Shown in pieces: positions 54,891 to 64,000 of a stretch of 64,000 nt of DNA (within the stretch, counting starts at the first letter, position 1; the number at the start of each line of letters is the position of its first letter). The notes below the pieces were generated by a model, which worked only from the letters and a program-made list of their open reading frames with translations, did no database searches and was not told the DNA's origin. Made by a program: the position numbers and the translations under genes. The stretch is from Smallanthus sonchifolius (taxonomy: Eukaryota > Streptophyta > Magnoliopsida > Asterales > Asteraceae), in NCBI GenBank assembly GCA_023525975.1, contig CM042028.1, positions 79,793,501-79,857,500 on the forward strand, given 5' to 3'.

Positions 54891-54950
54891 TTTGTTTCCT
54901 ACGAGTTTCTTCTGAAATTTTTCGTGGAAACCGCCGGTTTTCTAGTAGTG
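54891..54950 (-). mobile_element. CACTA-like terminus
   Basis: On the minus strand the sequence begins CACTACTAGAAAACCGGCGG at 54950, the typical start of CACTA (En/Spm) elements. The opposite end was not found, so size and boundaries are unknown. Confidence 0.45.
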
Positions 54951-55185
54951 TAACAAATATATATATTAAGAAACAAACATCTAAAGTCTTAATTACATTA
55001 GTGATCTACTCTTAAAATTCTTCAAAATTACATATGTATGTATATAAATATATATAATTATATACACACGTTATTAATTATGTCTCAAGATTATATGAAA
55101 TCATACAAATTTATCCAAATTAAACGTGTATATAGTATATAGTTATTCTCCTGCATCAGGCATCTCTATGTATGCTTCTTCAAGA

Positions 55186-57015
55186 TCATAATCTATCAAA
55201 TATGCAAATTCCAACATCAAAATGATCTGAGCTTGTTGAACTCAAGAATCCATTCAACTTCCCCTCTCTTCCTCCTCCACCATTACCGCCATCGCCACTA
55301 TCACAACCACCGTATTCTTCCCTACCACCTTGATAAAACATATGATCCAAACCACCAGAATCAATGTTCTCTTCAAAGTTCATAGAAAACCCTTCTCCCA
55401 CGCATCGGATCTCCTCGTCTTGGCTCAATTGAGAAGCTACAAACTTGTCAAGATCCCTCCAGTCCCTCACTTCATTCACATCATTACTCTTGCTATTGTT
55501 TGAGTTTCTTTTTCGTATTTGATCGTCTTCTTGACCGTGTTTATACATCGAGCTTATAGGCCTCTTTATCGATTGGAGAGGTGTGCTTTCGAGCTGTGGA
55601 AGTTGTATAAACTGATCACAATGAACAAAGTTCAAATTCTCAGCTGCTTCCAGCTCTTGCTTGCACATGAAACTTTCTGTTAAACGCATATTAGATGGTT
55701 GAATTGTGGTGTAATCATCCATGGCTGGTGTAATGAGGCTTGATTCATCATAGAAGTGATTTGATTCCCATCCTGTGGTTGTTCTTGTTTGTCCAGATGC
55801 GCGTTTCTTGAATGCTCGACAAACTACCCATCCTTCTTCCTGTAAAATCGTTGTCATATAATAAACTAGGTTAGAAACCCGGTTTATTACACATTTACAC
55901 GGGTTGAATAAATGCAGTTTTACATACTTAGTAATAAAGATTTACATATTACATAGTTTTTTAATACAAATTATAACGTTATAAAGTTATTTTTTAAAAA
56001 TGTTTTATAAAAATAATGAAAGAAATGTTCAATTTATAAAAATGTTTTATGAACAAACCTATTTTTTAAAAATAAAAAACGTTTTACAAAAAAGAATTAT
56101 ATAAATCATTATTATTTAATAGGAGAGAGAGACGGGAAACAAAAAATTATAAAAACAATAAAGAAATTTGTATAATTAATAGGAGAGAGAGGAAGGGAAA
56201 AAAATACTGAGAATGCACAGAAGAATAACAAGTGTCCCACAAAAATCTTTATTTGTTAAAGAGTATAGATTTAGATCCCATTGTTTAATTTTGTTAAGTA
56301 GAAAGGATATAGGGGAGGGATATATGCAAAACACTAAATATTATGAAAACACGTAAAATAAAATAAATCATACATTTTTTTCATTATTCAAAATTTTAAA
56401 ATAAAAGAAAAAAATAAGAATGCAATATTTATTCGTCTCTCATAAAAAAAGGAACAAATTTTATGTATATATATAACCTACACATATGTAAATCGTGTGT
56501 AAATTATATTACTTACACAGTTACACATAAGGCCTAAACATGATGTGTAGGTAATTATTTAAAAATTAAAAAAACATATGAAAATATAAGTTTGATAATT
56601 TTTATGTAATAAACATATACTCATTTGAATTTAAGAAGTATATAATTTAAAAAATATGAGCTAATAATAAAAAGTTAAACAATTTAAGTATTTTTTAATA
56701 TTTTGTAAAAACCTCAACCTATGTATATGTGTGTAAAATTGATTTCAGTAACAAATATTTTAATAATTTTGAAAACATATATTTTATTATTTTAATTAAA
56801 GCACTTTGTTGACTGAGAGATGGTGAGAAAATGTCAAATGCTTTCTTTACCACAGAAACACACTCAAATATTCTACACCAAAAAGAATGGGCAAGAATGT
56901 GAACCCATGAACACACTCAAATGTTGAAAAATAGTGGAGAGCATGCATGAAAAAAGATGATTGAAAACCCAAAAACTCACATTATAGAAATTATAGTTGG
57001 AAGGCATTTAAACAA

Positions 57016-57048
<33 letters not shown>

Positions 57049-58520
57049 GTTATCTTTTTAAAAAATTAGATACACATTGAGTGTAGTTAAATAATAAAAA
57101 CCGTAGAAGAAAATTTGAGTGAGACACTACTATAGGTACTTGAAACAAAAGGTTTTCCCGACACAAAGTTTAATTTGTCATTGATCTGTGGATCGGTTAT
57201 TACTGACAGAGCCTTTTCCGTCATATATTGCCATCAAACTGAATAATATGCTATTGTTAATCTGTCACTGATTTTTTTGGATCAGTAATTCCCAGTTGGT
57301 AAATCCCTCTTTTTTAGTAGCGAGAAATATTTCTAAGATTTTAAACCCACAAATTCCTGCAACTTAAACTTTTATTATTGATTTTGCATGAAATTAGAAA
57401 TGAGCAGAAAACAGAAAAAAATAAATAAATAAATAAAATGAATCCAATAATTGGTCTTTAATTTTTGGTACTAAATTTACTAGAACCCCTAAAAGCTAGA
57501 AAACCACCCCATACAATGAATTTACATAGATTCATTGAATCTTGCAAGAAAATCCTCTAAGTGGGGAGTATGCATGAAAGAAACTGACTAATTCTCCCCA
57601 AAAAGAAAAAAAGAAAGCAAAGGATAAAATAAATATGTAAGAAACGTAAACTTTGTACAATTATTCATCTTCATTTAGCATGTAAGATTCAATTACTAGA
57701 TCTAATAAAACTAGAAAAGCCCGAAAACAAACGAATCAAGATCGAACAATTACCTGGGGAGGGCCATTTTCTTCGGATTCAAGTCTGTATTCATGCATGA
57801 TCCAATCGGTTTTCTGCCCATTTGGTGCCCTTCCTTTGTAGAAAACTAGGGTTTTCCTCATTCCTATGAGCCTTAGTTTCTCATACACAGCTTTATCTCT
57901 GCCGGTAGCCTTCCAAAAACCTGCCATGGTTGCCCTATTCGTCCTCGTCCCCGTTGGGTACTTTTTATCCTTATGACTGAAGAAATACCACTCGTTTTGC
58001 TCCTCGTATCCGATCCGGCATCTCTCTGGCAATTAAAAGAACACAACTTTATGTTAGAATTATGAAACGCCGCGATCACCATATATATTCTTTGATCGAA
58101 AAACAAGCAACTTATAATTAATGAGTCAATAAAACCAGCCTTTGAATAGCATAGAATGATATATAGAAGGTTAGTTAATTATATAATATAATATACTAGG
58201 GTTTGAGATTGGAAGAAAAGAAAGCAACCCTAATTTGGATCAAGGAAAGGGTTTTTAGACGGATCCAAAAAATCAATCATTTTCCGTTGTTCATTCACTT
58301 GAGAACACACGAATTTAAGGCTCGAAATGATCAAGAAAAATGTTAGATTACCTATAAGATCCCATGGTTCGATTCTGTAAAGATCGATGTCTCTAATAAC
58401 ATCAAGATCTATCTTCTGAGATGCAACTTTCTTTCTGAGATAGTAACCAACAAGTTCTTCATCTGTTGGATGAAACCGAAACCCCGGAGGGACACATGAT
58501 GATTGATCCATTGTGTCCAT
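55186..58520 (-). CDS. NAC transcription factor, VND type (three exons)
   Basis: Plant NAC-domain transcription factor, closest in my reading to the VASCULAR-RELATED NAC-DOMAIN group (VND7-like), which switches on xylem vessel secondary-wall programmes in the nucleus. Exons 58520-58352, 58025-57754 and 55839-55186 sum to 1095 bases, 364 residues, all introns GT-AG. NAC subdomains: A VPPGFRFHPTDEELVGYYL, B DLDVIRDIDLYRIEPWDL, C NEWYFFSHKDKKYPTGTRTN and GFWKATGRDKAVY, D IGMRKTLVFYKGRAPNGQK, E EEGWVVCRAFKKR. The exon 1-2 join gives DLIERCRIGYEEQ. The C-terminal part has QFIQLPQLES (LP-box-like), DWRDLDKFVASQL (WQ-like) and an acidic, Gly-rich tail, usual for activation domains. Start MDTMDQSS chosen; an in-frame ATG at 58583 lies further up. 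Intron 2 (1914 bp) holds a CACTA-like MITE. NAC membership is sure, VND7 identity less so. Confidence 0.92.
57018..57050 (+). repeat. (ATT)n microsatellite in NAC intron 2
   Basis: About ten ATT repeats. Confidence 0.9.
57125..57322. mobile_element. CACTA-like MITE in NAC intron 2 (198 bp)
   Basis: Left end CACTACTATAGG; right end reverse-complemented CGCTACTAAAAAAG. A 3-bp AGA flanks both sides (57122-57124 and 57323-57325), as expected for CACTA elements. The interior has inverted TCATTGATCTGTGGATC/GATCAGTAATTC motifs. Confidence 0.6.
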
Positions 58521-58583
58521 GATGATGAACCAACTTGTACTGGTGTAATGTAAAACTGCCTGATTTAATTCTGCATTCACCAC

Positions 58584-59840
58584 CTTCGTTTTTATTTAGT
58601 TCCTTATCATATGACCTTTAAAAAGAGCATATACATGTGCATATATATATAGCAATATATATACATAGACGTTATGTTGATGCAAGTACATAACGCTTAA
58701 CTCCGTTTGCAAAAGTGGATGGAAAAATTTTATAACTTAAATATTATGAGGTTTTTAATAAAGAAGACTGTAGGAATATGAAAACTATTTTAGTTCGAAT
58801 TTGAAACTTGTTTTATGTAATAAATTATCAAAAAACATGTTACAAAAACATTATCTTTAAATATGATCTTCTGAATCTTTCTTTAGAAATAGGAAAAAGC
58901 TAAAAGGGGGAAATGAGGAATTATTAAGCAAACGACTTAAAAAATGACAAGTGTGGTAGATATAATCATCAACTCATTTGATGGTGAGCTACACTCAAAA
59001 CTATGCTTATCATTCTCTTAAAAGACACATTATGTATATGTATAAAGAAATGGTAATTGTTGTATCCATATATTAAAACCTTTCTATATATTTGTCTTCC
59101 TAACTAAGATACAAGATATGTATATGTAAATAGTAAAAGCTAGATAAGAGATGATAAGACAAAATGAGAATGTCAAATATCAACATATATATTATAACTA
59201 GAAAGATAAATTAGGAGAAAATGAGATGATATATCATTTTCCTACACACATATTAAGATTTAAGCTTATTTTTCATTAAATGTGTAAAAAAGTTCACGTT
59301 GTAAGTTTGTAAAAGCAGTAATTTTTCCACTCCTGCAAGTGTATAAAGGGTTTGTACGTTTATGTACATAGATAACTGGATCTATAATAGTAATAATTGT
59401 CGATTTCGGTTAATCCATCCGTTTCAAGATTTTGTGGTTCAAGGAATGTGGTTAGTATACACAGCTATTTGATAGACTGAACCATGGTTCACGCGTTACA
59501 AAGTTAAAAATTGGTTCAAGTCCTTCACCGCCAACCAATGATTACCCTACAGTCAATGGAAATTATCTTCTTCTTGTGGTAAAACCTTTTAAAAACTTTA
59601 TGCATCTGTCTTCAAATAAAGTTTAGAACAATGGAGTTTGTGGGCAGAAGTCTTTTAGTGAAGAAATATACACCAGTTATATTAATGGCATGAAGAAAAA
59701 GTATGGTTGCTTGGATAAAACACACAAGCTATAAACATATCGGTTCAGTTTGATTATGAGACACTCTTAATCATAACCATAACCATAACCGATTTATCGT
59801 TTAATCAAAGAATCTTAACCATGATCATCAGTTAATCTCG
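58584..59840. other. NAC gene upstream region, AT-rich
   Basis: Presumed promoter on the right of the minus-strand NAC gene. TA-rich TATATATATAGC stretches lie at 58638-58662, about 130 bases upstream of the ATG. No other gene seen. Confidence 0.4.
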
Positions 59841-59848
59841 GTTATCGG

Positions 59849-62285
59849 TAGCGATGGCAATGAGACGGGTTTAGGTAATCCCAACCCCATAAAATGTCCC
59901 ATACGCGACCCAAAACCCGTCGGGTATCGGCATGCCCGCAGGTAATCTGGTATACCTGTTAGTTTCATAAAAATACCCATTGGGTATATCCGTTGAGTGT
60001 CTATCAGTTACAAAAGCGTATTACCAACATCACTTATTATGAACCATATCAAAATGAAAACAAACGTTAATGTGGAGCTCATATTTGTTATGAATAATAT
60101 CAAAATAAAAACAAAAGTTATGTGTTGATGTAACACCCCAATTTTCACAAACCATAAAGTAGAGGACCAATATTTGGATTGTGACGGACCATCACAAACA
60201 GATAACGGACCGTTATGAACGGTGATGGACAGTCACGGGAGATAAAGGTCAGTTACGGCCTGACCAAGCAAATGATGCGGAGAATAACACGTGCCTGCTG
60301 ACTAATGGTCCATTCCTGACGCGTGGAAATCCTATGACAGACCGTCATGGATGGTAACGGTCCCCCACGCCGCAAATTTAAGCCGTCTAACCATTAGTTA
60401 ACACGTGGCAGCTGACTCAGACTTGTGACGGACCGTCACGTGTCATCACGATCCGTTACGATTGCCGCCAATAATTGGGTGACGGACCGTCACAACTGGT
60501 AACTGTCCGTTATGGCCTTGGGGTTTGCCTATAAATCGAAAGACTGTGAGCTCGGTTTTAGGCCATCCCAACACACATCTTCACACTCAGAAACACACAC
60601 TTAAGCCTAGGGAAGCGTGCCAAAGGTTCCGGTTCGCGTAAAAAGTTCGGTTTCTAGTTTTTCGTTCGCAATAAGCCGTAGATAGTCTCAAGGTAAGGTT
60701 CCTACTAGCTTTTAACGACTTGGTTACTACCATTAAGCTAGGTATGAATATTTAAGTAATATTATAATAGCTTAGGACTTTAAACCAAATCATTGGACGT
60801 GAAGTAAGGACAGAAAAAAGAGTCAGAGGTGAGTTCTATGATGCCCACTTTTAAATGTTTGGACCAATATACATGTTATGAAATGTTTTACATGAATGTT
60901 GTAATGCCCTAGATTTAAATCTTTTGGGCCAGCATCCATGTTGTTGCAAGAGGTCATGTGTAAAACATGTCTAAGTCTTAAAACCATGTAACGACGTATT
61001 CATGAAGTATCAAATGGGTGGTGGGAATGCTGTTAGAGGACCCTATGTATAAACCTCTTTAATACATCATGGTGAAACATTTACAAGGGTTTAAGATAAT
61101 GACTAGTTTTGTAGAGAGAGAGAATAAGAAAGGAAACTTTCCTTTTGGCATGATTCCACATGGCAATGGTTTTAAGAAAGAAAATGGTTTTGACACATAA
61201 AATGTTTTAGAACTTATCATGGTATGCCCTGATAAGTAATGGGAAAGAGGTCTTGGTTGTGAAGTATCTTAACCGATAGAGGTCTTGACAATTATTGTCT
61301 TGACAAGCAGAGAAACAGATTTTCTTTTGGCATGTTTTGCCATGTCAAGTGTTTTGACCATAATGGTCTGTAAAGAAAAGATTTTTGTCACGTCTGGCCA
61401 AATGCCACATGATATCTTGCAACTTAAGAGAGAGGCAGAGGTACTGCATTCCTTTGTGGGATGTGGTATAGACACCTTGTACAAGGGTATGTATAAGTGG
61501 TGACGACAACTTCAAGGATAACGTGACCTCAATATGAAAGAAGTGTGCAAATATAAAATATTATGTTGGCAAGAAGTTATTGGGATGTTTTAAAATGTGT
61601 CATATAAATCCATTTATGCATGAGACAGAGCTCAAAGATATTTTTGATTAAAACTTACAAATCACCAACGTAAGCTGATATATGTTTAAGCATGTGTATC
61701 AGGTAAAAACATAGCTTCCTACAGTTAAAGCAAGGAGCTAGAATAGAGGCATCACGTGCAAGGCTATCTAACCTCATCTGACAAGCTGGTATTAGAATAG
61801 TTATGATTGTACTTTCTTTAGAATGTACATTACTTTATTATGAAATAAAATAAGACTTCCACTGCAAGATCTCTATACTATTGTTCATGAGTAAATCCAG
61901 CACGTGACCGACATTCTGTGGTAAGTCAGGATGTGGGCATCACAGTTGATTCAAAAGCAAATTATCATTTACCAACATTAGTACATCAACATCACTACAT
62001 CAGTTTACCAAATAGTAATGGACTGACTTTTCATAATCTTGTTAAAAATAATTAAAAGAAATATAAATATATAACATAATTAAAATAAATAAAAAAAGAA
62101 ATTATTTTGAGTATATAATCTGGTAAACGAGTATGCTTTATCGGGTAAACGAGTATACTATCAAATCCCATACCCGCGAAAATATTATAAAGTAATCTCA
62201 TACCCGGTTACCAGACCCCATACCTGTCCCAGATGTCTCAGGTTTTAGGTATTCCCATCGGGTTAAGGTTTAACTACCATCCCTG
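59849..62285. mobile_element. hAT-type MITE split by a solo LTR
   Basis: Left end TAGCGATGGCAAT and reverse-complemented right end CAGGGATGGTAGT. Flanks GTTATCGG (59841-59848) and GTTATTGG (62286-62293) form an 8-bp duplication with one mismatch. Net size without the inserted LTR is about 616 bp. Subterminal GGTATACCTGTTAGTTT and CCCATACCCG motifs match the element at 31769. Confidence 0.72.
60129..61944 (+). repeat. Solo Ty3/gypsy LTR (1816 bp)
   Basis: TGTAACACCCC ... GGGCATCACA, with a perfect 5-bp duplication GTTGA on both sides (60124-60128 and 61945-61949), so internal region and second LTR were lost by recombination. Palindromic GTGACGGACCGTCAC and AACGGACCGTTAT arrays lie at 60180-60520, followed by a TATA-like CTATAAATCG near 60529. 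The arrays and the TGTAAC start resemble the LTR at 6606-8687. ORFs within are not genes. Confidence 0.88.
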
Positions 62286-62293
62286 GTTATTGG

Positions 62294-62655
62294 TAAATTC
62301 AGTTTGTTGGTGGTATGGTTATTGGTTAATTTCGGTTAACGATAAAGGTTAACTCACCCTTAGCATGCATTGTCTGCCATGCACGCACATATAGAGACAG
62401 TTTATTTGTATTTGTTGCCCACGCCTAGCCATTGGGACTCGTGTGCGCACATATAAAGGTAGTTTATTTTTTTTGTGTTCCATGTGGTGAGACATTAGGT
62501 CTTTTGGGCGCACATGTAAAGGTAGTTTATGTATAAAATTTGATAATGCAATGTAGTATATTTGTAAGATGTAAAAATGTAATGTAGTTTATTCGTAAGA
62601 TGTGAAAATGTTATGTATTTTATTTGTAAATTATGGATTGTAATGTATCTTATTT
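62294..62655. other. AT-rich DNA with short repeats
   Basis: GCGCACAT(A/G)TAAAGGTAGTTTAT appears twice (about 62444 and 62509), with a third variant near 62383. GTAAGATGTAAAAATGTAATGTAGTTTATT appears about twice. No gene seen. Confidence 0.45.
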
Positions 62656-62659
62656 GGAA

Positions 62660-62880
62660 GACCCATTTTGAGTTTGTGTAGCCTAAACATGCCACTAACT
62701 CAAGGGAAGACCTAATAACATACATTAAGTATACACATGCATGGATCATGATGCCTAAAATGACTTGTTATGACCCAATGTGGGTTTGTGTACTCCAAAC
62801 AACTTATCAACACATGAAAAGGCCTAATAGTGTAGAGTAATCACACACATGGATCACGAGGTCTAAAATGTCCATCAATG
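62660..62880 (+). repeat. Diverged tandem duplication of about 113 bp
   Basis: The unit GACCCA(T/A)TxTGxGTTTGTGTA ... ACACATGxATGGATCA(T/C)GA(T/G)G then (C/T)CTAAAATG occurs twice in direct order, starting at about 62659 and 62772. Confidence 0.65.
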
Positions 62881-64000
62881 ATACTCCTTTGTTTTATAGG
62901 ATAGATAATCTCTAAATTGAAGGAATCATGTGATTAATTCTTTGAGGTTGTGCATTTTATCTTGGGAAATCTGGCATGAAATATAAAGAAAGATCTTGGG
63001 TTAAACTCAAGTTCACGGGCCACAGATCAATACCTTGACAATCAAGTAAGTCATTTATAGGACAATGTATTGAAGTACTAATTAAGGATAAGAGAGTGTT
63101 TGTGGGATACCTTCCCGGGTCATTAGTTGCTCCTTTTTATAAGAAGTGCCTCGCGTGAGTGAAAGTCATCTCAAGGATGATGCACACTCGTTCCTTGTGT
63201 AATTTCCAATTCGACCGTCGACTAATGAACTTATCTTCTTCGAGTAATTTCTAATTCACGCCCGATTAGTCTTAATCAATTTGTTTACGACTTTATAGCT
63301 AGGTTTGATACCTACAAATGTTTCTCAACTTATTTGTTATTAAAAGGTGTGTCTTTTATCATTTCCTTTAATCTAATTTTTCACTAAAAATAGAATTTTA
63401 TACAACTAACTAAATAATTCTAGACATGTCATAAGTAATATAAAATGAATCTAATATTCAAACTAAGAGAAAGTTCAGTAATAAAGATCACTTTCTATTC
63501 TGGGTATTTTTTTCACCTAATAAATAAAAGGTACTATGTACAAAAAGAAACTAATATTCATGTAGTTTTTTATTTGAGGCACTCATTGTCTATTTGAGGA
63601 TCTTTTTTTCTATCAAAGATTGAAACCCTTTTAAACATAAACTAGAAAAAGTTTGTTTATGCGACGGTTCATTTTAAATAAAATTTATATTGAAACGTAG
63701 ATAAAACTGATATATTCGAAATTTACTTAAATGAATAATAAAAGAAAAAAATAAAAAAAAACACTTTAAGAATATTAAAAAAATTACTTAAAAAATAAAA
63801 GAAATAAAGAAAAAGAAAAAAAAACAAACCTAAAATGAAAATACCAAATTTAACATTTTAAGAATATTGTAATTAATTAAAATATTAGATTATTCAACAC
63901 TTAAAGAATTATTTACTTAACTAAATAATAAAAGGGAAAAAATTAAAACAAAAACATTTTAAGAATATTAAAATTTTTTACTTCAAAAATAAAAGAACAA
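62881..64000. other. Intergenic DNA at the right edge
   Basis: No gene seen. From about 63650 the sequence is A-rich, with repeated CACTTTAAGAATATTAAAA / ACATTTTAAGAATATT units (period roughly 100), and with ATTGAAACGTAGATAAAA, a motif also found in the Helitron-like repeats; it is cut by the window end. Confidence 0.35.

Noticed and set aside
61269..61503. Antisense pair of ORFs of about 71 residues
   Set aside because: Located in the solo LTR; chance ORFs.

Overview
The window is nuclear DNA of a flowering plant. Evidence: plant-only gene families (SAUR, NAC), GT-AG introns, AT-rich intergenic DNA and very dense plant transposons. It is a eudicot. The style of the repeats (Ty3/gypsy LTRs beginning TGTAACATCCC/TGTAACACCCC, Helitron ends, a tRNA-type SINE) reminds me of Asteraceae, but that is an impression, not a proof.

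Four host genes are well supported: a SAUR auxin-response gene (396-701, minus), a YEATS-domain GAS41/YAF9-like chromatin gene of five exons (14207-16574, minus), a PIN1-type parvulin prolyl isomerase of two exons (32766-47679, plus) and a VND-type NAC transcription factor of three exons (55186-58520, minus). For the three split genes I could trace splice sites that keep frame exactly. A single unrecognised ORF (19232-19573, plus) may be a fifth gene.

Nearly everything else is transposon, and much of it is nested. 1-13 kb: SAUR gene, a long-inverted-repeat element full of G-rich repeats, a hAT-type MITE with a duplicated end, a copia remnant whose gag is split by an internally deleted gypsy element, and a gypsy pol fragment. 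14-22 kb: the YAF9 gene with a MITE in intron 1, two short Helitrons, a Tourist-like MITE and a local duplication. 22.7-27.1 kb: a Mutator-like element carrying a broken C2H2 zinc-finger (ZAT10/STZ-like) gene, itself split by a 3-kb hAT. 28-32.4 kb: MITEs and a SINE. 32.7-47.7 kb: the PIN1 gene, whose only intron is 14551 bp and holds a chromovirus with a LARD nested in its LTR, a solo LTR, a hAT MITE, and a full hAT element with another MITE in its transposase. 48-54 kb: LTR debris, a Harbinger-like MITE, a solo LTR, a SINE and a Helitron end. 55-58.6 kb: NAC gene with a CACTA-like MITE in intron 2. 59-64 kb: a hAT MITE split by a solo gypsy LTR, then AT-rich tandemly duplicated DNA.

The host genes are unrelated in function and form no operon or cluster. 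The main story is transposon stratigraphy: at least seven nested insertions can be ordered in time from target-site duplications, many of them perfect. No CRISPR, rRNA or convincing tRNA gene was seen.
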